This document shows positions 33,064 to 41,600 of a stretch of DNA of 64,000 nucleotides, in pieces. The translations under genes were made by a program, and so were the position numbers. Every line of letters begins with the position of its first letter. The first letter of the stretch is position 1. The notes below the pieces were generated by a model, which saw only the letters and a program-made list of their open reading frames with translations, was not told the DNA's origin and did no database searches. The DNA comes from BOG-908 sp964242115 (GTDB taxonomy: Bacteria > Pseudomonadota > Alphaproteobacteria > Acetobacterales > Acetobacteraceae), in the NCBI GenBank assembly GCA_964242115.1, contig CAXSZX010000018.1, forward strand, positions 45,008-109,007. The letters are read 5' to 3'.

Positions 33064-33642
33064 TCACTGGGCCTCGGCCTCGGCCGCTTTCTTCAGCGCC
33101 TTGGTGTAGAAAAAGCCCCGCAGGATTTGCCCCCTGACGCGTGCGTATTCCGGGTGCACGCCCCAGCATTCGTAGCCAAGAGACGTGTAGAGCGCGATGG
33201 CCGCCGTCTGGGTCTCCCGTACGTCCAGGTTCAGCACGCGGTAGCCGAGCGTGCGCGCACGGTCCTCGATGCGGATCATCATCAGCCGCGCCAGGCCCTG
33301 CCCGCGAGCAAAGGGGGCGACAAAGGCGTGCATAACGGAGGCGGCGAACGCTTGCGCCTCGTTGTTGCGCGGCTGGCGGACCAGCTGGGCCGAGCCGGTG
33401 ATCACCCCGTCGGCGCGGGCGACGAACAGCTCGCGCTCCGGCACCAGCATGACGCCGCGGAAATAGCGTTCCAGCGCCTGCTGGCCGGGCGGGCTCACCC
33501 AGCCGAACCCGCCGCCGTCCAGGATGGCGGCGTTGGTGGCCTCGCACAGCGCGCTCATGTCGTCGTCGTGCAGCTCGCTGGCCCGCTCGACGGCCAGCGC
33601 GGGCATCTGGAAGCTCTCGGTCTCCGGCGCCGCGAAGTTCAT
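33064..33642 (-). CDS. GNAT-family N-acetyltransferase
   Basis: 192 residues. The acetyl-CoA binding motif is APFARGQGLARLMMIRIED. The following beta-strand and helix NLDVRETQTAAIALYTSLGY and ECWGVHPEYARV are typical of GNAT enzymes. Substrate unknown. Its ATG overlaps the hisH stop by 4 bp, so it is translated with the his genes. GNAT genes sit in his operons of some alphaproteobacteria, but a histidine-pathway role is not established. Confidence 0.9.
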   Translation of the reverse strand: MNFAAPETESFQMPALAVERASELHDDDMSALCEATNAAILDGGGFGWVSPPGQQALERYFRGVMLVPERELFVARADGVITGSAQLVRQPRNNEAQAFAASVMHAFVAPFARGQGLARLMMIRIEDRARTLGYRVLNLDVRETQTAAIALYTSLGYECWGVHPEYARVRGQILRGFFYTKALKKAAEAEAQ

Positions 33643-34286
33643 GTGGACGGTCCGGGGGTCCAGCGGAGAAAATTGGCGAGGATGCGCAAACCCACCTCCT
33701 GGCTCTTCTCGACGTGGAACTGGGTACCGGCAAGATTCCCGGCAGCAACGAGAGCAGGCACTGCGCCGCCGTAATCGGTTGTGGCGACCAGCTGAGCCGC
33801 AGAGTAGCCGCGCAGGGCGTAGCTGTGAACAAAATAGACGTGATCGCCTGGTACTACCCCGTCGAGCAGCGGATGCGCGTCAGCGGCGAAATCCAGCGCG
33901 TTCCAGCCCATGTGCGGCAGCCGCAAGTCTGGCGCGTCGAGCGGAGCGACCTCGCCGGAGATCCAGCCGAAGCCGGGCGTTTCCTGGTGTTCCAGGCCGC
34001 GCTCGGCCATCAGTTGCATGCCGACGCAGATGCCGAGGAACGGAGCGCCGTCTGCTGCGCGGCCGAGGAGCGCAGGGCGCAGGCCGGGCACCGCGTCCAG
34101 TCCGCGCGCGCACGTGGCGAACGCGCCCTGGCCCGGCAGCACGATGCGGTCTGCGCGGGAGAGCATGTGCGGGTTTGCGGTGATGGCGATTTCGGCGTAC
34201 ACCCCGGCGATCTCTGCCGCACGGGCGAGCGCGCGGGCGGCAGAGGCGAGGTTGCCGCTGCCGCAATCGACCACGCTGACGCGCAT
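33639..34286 (-). CDS. hisH: Imidazole glycerol phosphate synthase, glutamine amidotransferase subunit (HisH)
   Basis: 215 residues. The class I amidotransferase triad is visible: the nucleophile C87 in GICVGMQLMAERG, then His in YFVHSYALRG-type and QFHVEKSQ segments with the Glu of the latter. It supplies ammonia from glutamine to HisF. Its ATG overlaps the stop of a 25-codon mini-frame created by a 77-bp duplication (34286-34421). HisF is absent here, which is unusual. Confidence 0.96.
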   Translation of the reverse strand: MRVSVVDCGSGNLASAARALARAAEIAGVYAEIAITANPHMLSRADRIVLPGQGAFATCARGLDAVPGLRPALLGRAADGAPFLGICVGMQLMAERGLEHQETPGFGWISGEVAPLDAPDLRLPHMGWNALDFAADAHPLLDGVVPGDHVYFVHSYALRGYSAAQLVATTDYGGAVPALVAAGNLAGTQFHVEKSQEVGLRILANFLRWTPGPST

Positions 34287-34421
34287 CAGGCGGCAAGCCG
34301 CAAGGGCGGCAGGTCGGGGCGAGCATCCGGCAGGCGGCCGAATGCAGATACGCGGACCTGCATCAGGCGGGAAGCCCGGTGGGCAGCAGGTCGGGGCGGG
34401 CGTCGAGCAGCCGGGCGAGGG
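34286..34421. repeat. 77-bp-period tandem duplication at the DUF2628-hisH junction
   Basis: Two diverged copies of about 60 bp, 34286-34344 and 34363-34421. Each contains the DUF2628 tail (DARPDLLPTGLPA versus DARPDLPPLRLAA), a TGATG stop-start and the first hisH-like codons. The outer copy leaves a 25-codon mini-frame, MQVRVSAFGRL..., between DUF2628 and hisH. Confidence 0.7.
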
Positions 34422-34728
34422 CAGCGTCGCGGTCGGCGGCGGCGACCACGGGCCCGCTCGCGTAGCCCCGCCTGGCCAGGCTCCAGCGGCGCAGGTCGGG
34501 GCATAGCAGGCCTTGCAGCACCGCCAGGCCGAGTAGCGGCGCCGCGGTGCCGGTCAGCCGGACGAGGGTCAGGGTGAGCAGGGCAGCGGCCAAGGTGAGT
34601 GCCGCCGGCACCCAGGCGCGCATGGCCGCCAAGTACCAGGCGCCAAACCAAAATCCGGCGCCGGAAAAGCCCTCACGCACCAGGACAGGCGGCTCGCCGG
34701 CGCGGACGTGGCTGGTGAACAGCTTCAC
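34363..34728 (-). CDS. DUF2628 domain membrane protein
   Basis: 121 residues. The N-terminal KLFTSHVRAGEPPVLVREGF followed by SGAGFWFGAWYLAAMRAW matches DUF2628. Two hydrophobic segments (about 25-35 and 42-68) and a cytoplasmic tail follow. DUF2628 genes sit between hisB and hisH in many alphaproteobacteria; the function is unknown. Its ATG overlaps the hisB stop by 4 bp. Its 3' end is duplicated. Confidence 0.85.
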   Translation of the reverse strand: MKLFTSHVRAGEPPVLVREGFSGAGFWFGAWYLAAMRAWVPAALTLAAALLTLTLVRLTGTAAPLLGLAVLQGLLCPDLRRWSLARRGYASGPVVAAADRDAALARLLDARPDLLPTGLPA

Positions 34729-35315
34729 AACGCGCCCTTGGTGGACGGGATGGCCCCATCCAGGCGGGGGTCCAGGCTCACGGCCACGCGCAGCGCGCGT
34801 GCGGCGGCCTTGAAACAGGCCTCGGCGACGTGGTGGGCGTTGTGGCCGGCGCGCTGCGTCACGTGCAGGGTGAGCAGGGCGTTGCCCACCAGGGCGCGGA
34901 AGAACTCTTCGACCAGCTGAGTGTCCATGGCGCCCAACATGGGGCGTTCGAAGCTTACGGTCCAGGCAAGGCAGGCGCGGCCGGAGATGTCGATGGCGGC
35001 TTCGGCCAGCGCCTCGTCCATCGGTATGAGGGCGTGGCCGAAACGGGTAATGCCGGCCTTGTCGCCCAGCGCCTGGCGGATGGCCTGGCCGAGCACGATG
35101 CCCATGTCCTCGACGGTGTGGTGGCTGTCGATGTGCAGGTCGCCGGTGGCCTCGACGGTAAGGTCGAAGAGGGCGTGGCGGGCGAAGGCGGTGAGCATGT
35201 GGTCGAAGAAGCCCACGCCGGTGGTGATTTGGGAGGCGCCGGTGCCGTCCAGGTTCAGCTCGAGGGCGATGGTGGTTTCAGATGTGGTGCGGGTGAGGGC
35301 GGCGGTGCGGGGCAT
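34725..35315 (-). CDS. hisB: Imidazoleglycerol-phosphate dehydratase (HisB)
   Basis: 196 residues from the ATG at 35315; frame upstream is repeat sequence. The two metal-binding repeats are IDSHHTVEDMGIVLGQA and GHNAHHVAEACFKAAARAL. GVGFFDHMLTAFARHA is also diagnostic. It dehydrates imidazole glycerol phosphate in histidine synthesis. It is monofunctional, without the histidinol-phosphatase fusion of enterics. It is first in the his series here; upstream lie three repeat copies, so the promoter is probably in 35470-35660. Confidence 0.96.
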   Translation of the reverse strand: MPRTAALTRTTSETTIALELNLDGTGASQITTGVGFFDHMLTAFARHALFDLTVEATGDLHIDSHHTVEDMGIVLGQAIRQALGDKAGITRFGHALIPMDEALAEAAIDISGRACLAWTVSFERPMLGAMDTQLVEEFFRALVGNALLTLHVTQRAGHNAHHVAEACFKAAARALRVAVSLDPRLDGAIPSTKGAL

Positions 35316-35339
35316 GGCGGGGCTATAGGCAAGGAGGAG

Positions 35340-35466
35340 GCAAGAGTCTTCTTTTTCGAGAAAAAGAAGCAAAAAGCTTTTGTCTCGGCTGTCGCGGGGT
35401 GTCCTCAGAGAACGCGCTGGGGAATGAAAGTCGTTTTGTTCCTCTACTGAAAGGTCCTTGCTTGCG
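35340..35466. repeat. Dispersed dyad repeat, copy 17
   Basis: C-arm CTTCTTTTTCGAGAAAAAGA, core CTCGGCTGTCGCGGGG, and a worn T-arm (GAAAGTCGTTTTGTTCC, GGTCCTTGCTTGC). It lies 25 bp upstream of hisB. Confidence 0.85.
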
Positions 35467-35668
35467 CGGACCATCACGGTCCGGGCTCGGCCGGCGACGC
35501 TGTACGCTTACAGTCGCGTATACGTCCTTAATATTGAGCACGGTTGACGGTCTGGCGGAAGGCCGGTGTTCTGGTCGGCGATAGCGCAAAAGGCTTCCTG
35601 TGCAATACCTGAACCTCGACCGGTGATATCGGCGAGCCTTGAACGTCACTAGTGGCTGGACCGCGGTA
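35467..35668. other. Intergenic region between repeat copies upstream of hisB
   Basis: No gene supported. It contains a short hairpin CGGACC/GGTCCG just after copy 17 (35467-35484) and otherwise unremarkable sequence that may hold the his promoter. Confidence 0.45.
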
Positions 35669-35782
35669 GAAAGCGATGCTTTATCGAAGATAGAACCGTA
35701 AAACTTGTTTTCCGCTGTCGCGCGCCCGCCGGGCGGGTCCGCGACAGCATGAACAAACTTTTTCCTGAAAAAGTCAGGCAGT
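35669..35782. repeat. Decayed dispersed repeat, copy 18
   Basis: AAAGCGATGCTTTATCG and AGAACCGTAAAACTTG, core CCGCTGTCGCGC ... GGTCCGCGACAGC, then AACAAACTTTTTCCTG. The core mirror is intact but the arms are worn. Confidence 0.7.
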
Positions 35783-35835
35783 CGTTGGACTTTTCGGGAT
35801 AACATGAGCGAGCTGTCGCGTGTTGTCTTTTACAG

Positions 35836-35966
35836 GCAAGCCAAGCGGTTCTTTTCTGAAATCTTCCAGAAGCTCGTGTTTCCTCGGAGTACACGCTGAG
35901 GGAAACTCCGCGACAGCAGAGACAACAACTTTTTGCTTCTTTTCTTGAAGAAAAAGCGATTGCTTT
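35836..35966. repeat. Dispersed dyad repeat, copy 19
   Basis: Reverse orientation: T-arm CCAAGCGGTTCTTTTCTG, core ACTCCGCGACAGC, C-arm TTTTTGCTTCTTTTCTTGAA. It abuts the recQ stop. Confidence 0.8.
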
Positions 35967-37755
35967 ACTGCAGGATTTTCAGAAGCGCGTCCCCATACCG
36001 TTCCAGCTTCGAGGCCCCCACCCCCTTGATGGCGCCGAGCTCGCCCAGCGTCGTGGGCTGCACCGCGGCCACGTCGCGCAGCACCACGTCGTGGAAAATG
36101 ACGTAGGGCGGCACCGCCTGTGTTTTTGCAGTTTCCGCACGCCAGGCACGAAGTTTCTCGAACAGCGTGTTCTGCGCCGGTGTGGCGGCTGGGGCCGGCG
36201 TGCGCGTGGCGGAGCGTGGCGCGCGCACGGTCGGGCCGTCTTCGCGCAGCATGACCTGGGTTTCGCCGCGCAGGATGGGGCGGGCCTGGTCCTCGACGAG
36301 CATCAGGCCGGGGAACTCGCCGTCGCCGGTGCGCAGCGCGCCGCGGGCGACGAGCTGGCGCAGCACGCCGCGCCAGAAATTGTCGCTGCGCTCACGGCCG
36401 ATGCCGAACAGGGCGAGCTTGGTGTGAGCGTTGCGCTCGACGCGGTCGTTGCGTTCGCCGCGCAGCACGTCGATGAGGTACTGCGCGCCAAAGATCTGGC
36501 CGGTGCGGTAGACGGCGGAGAGCGCCTGCTGGGCGGCCTTGGTACCGTCGAACATCGCGAACGGCGTGCGGCAGGCGTCGCAATGGCCGCAATCGGCGTG
36601 CAGGTCCTCGCCGAAGCAGGCGAGCAGGGTGCGCGTGCGGCAGGACGTGGCTTCTGCCAGGCCGATCATCGATTCCAGGCGCGACCGCATCACCGCTTTT
36701 TGTGCGTCTGGCGCGGTGGACTGCCCGAGCCAGTGGCGGGCGCGGGCCATGTCCTCGGCACCGTAGAGCAGCAGCAGGTCGGCGCGGTCGCCGTCGCGGC
36801 CGGCGCGGCCGATCTGCTGGTAGTAGCCTTCCGGGCTGTCCGGCATGTCGAGGTGGACGACGAAACGCACGTCCGGCCGGTCGATGCCCATGCCGAAAGC
36901 GATGGTGGCGACGATGATGATCGGCTCGCCGCTGCGGAAGCGCGCCAGGCCGGCGCGTTTCTCGATCGGGCTGAGGCCGGCATGGAAGGCAACGGCGGGG
37001 AGCTTCTTCTCGCGCAGCTTGGCGGTGGTGCGTTCGGTTTTCGCACGGCTGCCGCAATAGACGATGCCGGCTTCGCCCTCGTGGGACTTGAGGAAATCCA
37101 GCAGCTGCGTGGTCTCGCTGAGCTTGGGTTTGGCGGCGATATGCAGATTAGGCCGGTGAAAGCTGGCGGCAAAGACGTGCGCGTCCTGCATGTCCAGCGC
37201 TGCGAGAATGTCGTCGCGGGTGCGCGGGTCTGCGGTGGCGGTGAGTGCGACGCGCGGCACGCCGGGGAAGATCTGCGCCAGGCGCTTGAGGTCGCGGTAC
37301 TCGGGGCGGAACTCGTGGCCCCAGGCGCTGACGCAGTGGGCTTCATCGATGGCGATCAGCGCCAGTTGGCGGCGGCGCAGGCGGTCGAGCGTGCCGGGCG
37401 AGAGCAGGCGTTCGGGGGAGACGTAGAGGAGATCGAGCCTGCCGGAGTCGAGAAGGTTGGCGACGCGGGAGGTCTCGCTCGGTTCAAGCTCGGAGTGCAA
37501 CGCGCCGGCGGAGACGCCGAGCTGGCGCAGCGCGGCGATCTGGTCGTCCATCAGGGCGATCAGCGGGGAGATGACCAGCGCAGTGCCTTCGCGAACGAGG
37601 GCTGGGACCTGGTAGCAGACGCTTTTGCCGCCGCCGGTAGGCATCAGGACGAGTGCGTCCTGGCCGGCGACGATAGCGTCCACTGCTTGTTTCTGCAGGC
37701 CGCGGAAGGCGGGGAAGCCGAAGACTCGATGGAGGGTTGCTTCGGCGTCAGACAT
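35965..37755 (-). CDS. recQ: ATP-dependent DNA helicase RecQ
   Basis: 596 residues from the ATG at 37755. The motifs in order are FRGLQKQAVDAIVAGQDALV, Walker A MPTGGGKSVCYQ (38-49), the DEAH-type box LIAIDEAHCVSAWGHEFRPEY, and motif VI QQIGRAGRDG. A zinc-binding RQC subdomain follows with four cysteines (CRTRTLLACFGE; CGHCDAC). A C-terminal HRDC domain ends LGELGAIKGVGASKLERYGD. It is a 3'-5' helicase in recombination and fork repair, normal length. It is alone between two repeats. Confidence 0.96.
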   Translation of the reverse strand: MSDAEATLHRVFGFPAFRGLQKQAVDAIVAGQDALVLMPTGGGKSVCYQVPALVREGTALVISPLIALMDDQIAALRQLGVSAGALHSELEPSETSRVANLLDSGRLDLLYVSPERLLSPGTLDRLRRRQLALIAIDEAHCVSAWGHEFRPEYRDLKRLAQIFPGVPRVALTATADPRTRDDILAALDMQDAHVFAASFHRPNLHIAAKPKLSETTQLLDFLKSHEGEAGIVYCGSRAKTERTTAKLREKKLPAVAFHAGLSPIEKRAGLARFRSGEPIIIVATIAFGMGIDRPDVRFVVHLDMPDSPEGYYQQIGRAGRDGDRADLLLLYGAEDMARARHWLGQSTAPDAQKAVMRSRLESMIGLAEATSCRTRTLLACFGEDLHADCGHCDACRTPFAMFDGTKAAQQALSAVYRTGQIFGAQYLIDVLRGERNDRVERNAHTKLALFGIGRERSDNFWRGVLRQLVARGALRTGDGEFPGLMLVEDQARPILRGETQVMLREDGPTVRAPRSATRTPAPAATPAQNTLFEKLRAWRAETAKTQAVPPYVIFHDVVLRDVAAVQPTTLGELGAIKGVGASKLERYGDALLKILQ

Positions 37756-37787
37756 GCGGAAGGGATGTGTGGGTGGACGGAGGAAAG

Positions 37788-37934
37788 GAAGCAAGGCCTT
37801 CCTTTTCGAGAAAAAGAAGCAAAAAGCTTTTGCGTACGCTGTGGCCGACGGCTGAAACGACACGTTTCACCCTGCCACACCCGCGAAGAGCAAGAGTTTT
37901 TTGGTTCTTTTTTAAAAAAGAACCGCTTGCTTGT
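37788..37934. repeat. Dispersed dyad repeat, copy 20
   Basis: C-arm GCAAGGCCTTCCTTTTCGAG, a worn core TACGCTGTGGCCGAC, an inner AAACGACACGTTTCACC segment shared with copy 4, then T-arm GAGTTTTTTGGTTC ending GAACCGCTTGCTTG. It lies between recQ and cydC. Confidence 0.9.
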
Positions 37935-39563
37935 TTACGCAGCCGCCGCAACAGCATGCCCGCTGGACAGCCGCCAAATCCGGTCCAGCCGCTCCGCCCC
38001 AGTCAGCCGATGCGCGATCAGGATGACGGTCTGCCCCGCAGTCTCGGCAAACAGCGTGGTCAGGAAGGCGCGCTCGGTCTCGGCATCCAGCCCGGCGCAG
38101 GGCTCATCCAGGATCAGCACCGGTGCCGCGGTCAGCAGCGTGCGGGCGAGGGCGATGCGGCGGCCCTGGCCGCCGGAGAGGCGAGCGCCACCCTCGCCGA
38201 GCCAGGTGTCGAGCTTGTCGGGCAGGGCGCGGACGAACTCGCCGATGGAGGCGCGGTCCAGCGCGTCCCACATCTCGCGTTCGGCCGCGGCGGAGCGGCC
38301 GAGCAGCAGGTTGGCACGGATGGTGTCGTCGAACAGGTGTGTGGTCTGGCCCAGCCAGGCAACGCTACGGTGGATGTCGGAAGCGGCAAGCTGAGCCAGA
38401 TCCACCCCGCCGAGGAACACCTGGCCCGATTGCGGCGCTGCCACCCTGAGCGCCAAGGCTGCGAGCGTGGACTTGCCGGCGCCGGATGGGCCGAGGACGG
38501 CCACGCGGCAGCCCGCCGGCACGTCCAACGTGAGGCTGTCGAACACCGGCGCCTGATCCGCGGCCCAGGCGAAGCGGACACCGGCGAAGCGCAGGCCAGG
38601 CTTGGCGGGGATCGCTACCGGCACAGCGGGCTCGGCGACAGTGGGGGGGGCGTCGGCTACCGCCAGCACGCGGGCGGCAGCGGCCGACGCGGTGGCAGCG
38701 GCAACGCCGGCGCGCGGCAGGCCGGAGATCGGCTCGAAGGCGGCGACCACGAGGAAGACGCACCCGACAGCTACGGCCGGGGCGCTGCCGGCGAACAGCA
38801 GAACGGCCAGCACCGCGAGCTGACCGCAGACCAGGGCGCCGGCGTTGGCGTGTGCCACGCGGCGGGACAATGCGAGTTGGGCTTGCTGCAACCGGGCGCC
38901 TGCAGACTCGAGGCGAGCGGTGACTGCCGGCTCGGCGCCGAACGCCCGGACCTCGCGCAGGCCGGTCAGCCCATCCAGCGCCGCGACACGCAGGCCGGAC
39001 ATCGACGACGAAAGGTCGCCGCCGGAGCCGGCCGCAGCGCGCGCCGCCAGCACAGGCATCAGGAAGGCGGCGCCGGCCAGCAGGAAGCCCACGGCGATGC
39101 CGGCGCCCACGTTCACCCGCCCTGCCAGCAAGGCGGCGGCGGGCACCAGGATGGCCGCGCCGCACAGCGGCAGCAGGATGCGCAGGTAGAGGCCGTCCAG
39201 CGCCTCGACATCGTTGACTAGGCGGGAGAGCACGTCGCCGGCGCGGCGAAACCCGAGGCCGCCGGCAGCGCCGTTCGCCAGGCCTCGGAAGAACCAGACG
39301 CGCAGGTCGGCAAGCGCGCGGAAGGTGGCATTGTGGGTGACCAGGCGCTCGGCGTAGCGCAGCACCACACGGCCAGGGCCGAGGATGCGCAGCCAGAGCC
39401 CGGCGGCCAGGGCGGCGCCAGTCAGGACGGCGGCGACGGTGCTGCCGGACACGGCCATCAGGGCGACCGCACAGGCCAGGGCGGCGAGGCTAAGCAGCAC
39501 TCCGGCACCGAGTATCGCGATACGCGGGCGCCAGAGGGCCAGGACGCGAAGTATCGGACTCAT
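37935..39563 (-). CDS. cydC: Thiol reductant ABC exporter subunit CydC
   Basis: 542 residues from the ATG at 39563. An N-terminal six-helix transporter domain (about 1-320) is followed by an ATPase domain: Walker A LGPSGAGKSTLA, Q-loop VAWLGQTTHLF, signature LSGGQGRRIALARTLL and Walker B VLILDEPCAGLD. With CydD it exports cysteine or glutathione to the periplasm, which is needed for cytochrome bd assembly. cydD is upstream on the same strand, separated by repeat copy 21. cydAB are not in the window. The next gene downstream is recQ. Confidence 0.93.
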   Translation of the reverse strand: MSPILRVLALWRPRIAILGAGVLLSLAALACAVALMAVSGSTVAAVLTGAALAAGLWLRILGPGRVVLRYAERLVTHNATFRALADLRVWFFRGLANGAAGGLGFRRAGDVLSRLVNDVEALDGLYLRILLPLCGAAILVPAAALLAGRVNVGAGIAVGFLLAGAAFLMPVLAARAAAGSGGDLSSSMSGLRVAALDGLTGLREVRAFGAEPAVTARLESAGARLQQAQLALSRRVAHANAGALVCGQLAVLAVLLFAGSAPAVAVGCVFLVVAAFEPISGLPRAGVAAATASAAAARVLAVADAPPTVAEPAVPVAIPAKPGLRFAGVRFAWAADQAPVFDSLTLDVPAGCRVAVLGPSGAGKSTLAALALRVAAPQSGQVFLGGVDLAQLAASDIHRSVAWLGQTTHLFDDTIRANLLLGRSAAAEREMWDALDRASIGEFVRALPDKLDTWLGEGGARLSGGQGRRIALARTLLTAAPVLILDEPCAGLDAETERAFLTTLFAETAGQTVILIAHRLTGAERLDRIWRLSSGHAVAAAA

Positions 39564-39684
39564 GCTGCGCGCCGAAACGAAAGGGGTGCTGGCTGGGAGG
39601 TCAGCCGTCCGAGTGGACGTAAGGCAGATCGTGCTGCAACCAGCCACATCGACGACGGGCAGGACCCCGGGTGTTCATAAGAAG

Positions 39685-39818
39685 AAAGCAAGCAGTTCTT
39701 TTCTGAAGAGATGAACCAAAAAACTTTTTGTCTCGCTGTCGCGCCGTGTGGGAGAGCCTGCGACAGCGCTCGCAAAAGTCTTTTGCTTCTTTTCTTCAGA
39801 AAAGAAGGCCTTGCTTGC
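39685..39818. repeat. Dispersed dyad repeat, copy 21
   Basis: Reverse orientation: T-arm AAGCAAGCAGTTCTTTTCTG, core CTCGCTGTCGCGCC ... CTGCGACAGC, C-arm CTTCTTTTCTTCAGAAAAGA, ending GGCCTTGCTTGC. It lies between cydD and cydC. Confidence 0.92.
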
Positions 39819-39822
39819 TGGT

Positions 39823-41502
39823 TCACGCCGCACCCCGCGACGCCGCCAGCCGGCCGGCCCGCAACTCCAGCCGGCGGCCGCCAAACGCCTGTGCCTGAGC
39901 CGAGTGGCTGGCCATCACCACGGTGCGCCCCAGTGCCAGGCGCTTGAGGCTGTCCAGCACGTCGCGTTCGGTCGCCGGGTCCAAGTGCGCGGTGGGTTCG
40001 TCAAGCAGCAGCAGCGGGGCGTTCTTCAGAAAGGCGCGGGCGATGGCGACGCGCTGCGCCTGGCCGCCGGAGAGGCCGTGGCCGCCCTCGCCGATGGGGG
40101 TGTCTAGGCCGAGCGGGAGAGCGTCAGCGAAGACTTCGATGTGTGCCAGGCGGGCGGCGTCTTCGATCTCGGCCGCGGTCGCGTCAGGGCGAGCGAAGGC
40201 GATGTTCTCGCGGATGGTGCCGGCGAACAGCATCGGCTTCTGGCCAATCCAGGCGGTCAGGCGGGCGAGGGCGGCGGGCACGATGTCGGCGGCGTCGTGG
40301 CCGTTGACCAGGATGCGGCCCTCGTCCGGGCGGACGAAGCCGAGCAGCAGCTCCAGCACGCTGGATTTGCCGGCGCCGGACGGGCCGGTCAGCACCAGGA
40401 TTTCGCCGGGCGCCACGAAGAAGCTGACGTCGTCCAAGGCGGGCCCGCGCGAGGCGTCCCAGACCAGCTTCACACGATCGAAGCTGAGGGCGACGCCGCG
40501 GGCCTCCACGGTACGGACCGGGGTGACGGGTGGTTGCCGGGCGGGCAGGTCGGGCAGACCGGCCAGCGCCTCGGCGGCGCTGGTGGCGTGGGTGCGGTCC
40601 TGATAGGCGGCGGCGAACGCGCGCAGCGGGGCGAAGAACTCGGGGACCAGAAGCAGGGAGAACAGGGCGCGGAACGGGGCGCCGTGGCCGCCGGTCAATG
40701 CGGCGCGGTCATGCAGGGCGATAACGACGAGGGCCGCGGCCATCGCACAATCCAGCGCTGCGGAGGAGAGAAAGGCGATGCGGAGCACGCGCATGGTGCG
40801 GCAGCGGAGGTCGTCGGCAGCGTGAGCCAGCGCGCGGGCTTCGTCGTCCGTGCGGCCGGCCAGCACGATGGTGGCGATGCCGCGCACGCGATCGAGGAAG
40901 CGGGTCTGCAGGCGTGCCATCGCGAGGAACTGGTTGCGCGAGGCTGTGGCCGCGCCGATGCCGGCGACCGCCTGGCCGACGGGGACGAGCAGGCCGGTGA
41001 GCAGCAGAACCATGGCCGCGAACGGGTTTACGGCGAGCGTCACCGCGCATATCAGCGCCGGGCCGAGCACGGCGAGCAGCGCGGCTGGCACCCAGCGGGC
41101 GAACAGCCCGTCCAACGCCTCGATTCGGTCGACCACCGAGGCGGCGAGGTCGGCCGAGTGGACGCGGCGCAGCAGCGCCGGGCCGGCTTCGAGCAGGCGG
41201 GCAAAGGTCAGGGTGCGCAGCCTCGCACGGCCCTGCGCGCCGACGCGGGCGGCGGCAGTCTCGGCGGCGTGCAGCAGGGCCGCGCGGACCGCGATCAGAC
41301 AGGCGAAGCCGGCCAGGCCGGGAAGCGCGGAGACGCCGTGCGGTGCCAGTGCGACGGCGAGCACCCAGGCGGCACAGCCGGCCTGCAGTGCCGCGGCAAG
41401 AAGGGCGGCCAGGGAGAACAGGACGACCGGTAAGGCACGGCGGCGGCCGAGCCGCGTCTGCTGCCGCGTCCAGGTGCGCGCGGCTTGTCTGCTATCCTGC
41501 AT
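39823..41502 (-). CDS. cydD: Thiol reductant ABC exporter subunit CydD
   Basis: 559 residues. The transporter domain fills the first 330 residues. The ATPase has LTGPSGAGKSSVLELLLGF, IGQKPMLFAGTIRENIAFA, GLSGGQAQRVAIARAFL and LLLLDEPTAHLDPATER. The LARTW-type start of CydD is replaced here by MQDSRQAARTWTRQQTRLGR. It is the other half of the CydDC heterodimer that reduces the periplasm. Upstream is an unusually long repeat copy and the histidine-kinase gene. A repeat between two genes whose products form one complex is notable. Confidence 0.93.
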   Translation of the reverse strand: MQDSRQAARTWTRQQTRLGRRRALPVVLFSLAALLAAALQAGCAAWVLAVALAPHGVSALPGLAGFACLIAVRAALLHAAETAAARVGAQGRARLRTLTFARLLEAGPALLRRVHSADLAASVVDRIEALDGLFARWVPAALLAVLGPALICAVTLAVNPFAAMVLLLTGLLVPVGQAVAGIGAATASRNQFLAMARLQTRFLDRVRGIATIVLAGRTDDEARALAHAADDLRCRTMRVLRIAFLSSAALDCAMAAALVVIALHDRAALTGGHGAPFRALFSLLLVPEFFAPLRAFAAAYQDRTHATSAAEALAGLPDLPARQPPVTPVRTVEARGVALSFDRVKLVWDASRGPALDDVSFFVAPGEILVLTGPSGAGKSSVLELLLGFVRPDEGRILVNGHDAADIVPAALARLTAWIGQKPMLFAGTIRENIAFARPDATAAEIEDAARLAHIEVFADALPLGLDTPIGEGGHGLSGGQAQRVAIARAFLKNAPLLLLDEPTAHLDPATERDVLDSLKRLALGRTVVMASHSAQAQAFGGRRLELRAGRLAASRGAA

Positions 41503-41600
41503 TGGTAAGACTTAGCTTTGGTGAGCTTGTCTCTCAAGGCCGGAAGTCGAGAGCGTTCTGGAGGCGGTTTTCAGGCGTGAGTTTTCGGGTTCGAGGAAGG

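Noticed and set aside
34286..34651. 121-codon minus-strand frame overlapping DUF2628
   Set aside because: Mostly a shadow of DUF2628 in another frame; only its last 25 codons matter, as the duplication-derived mini-frame.
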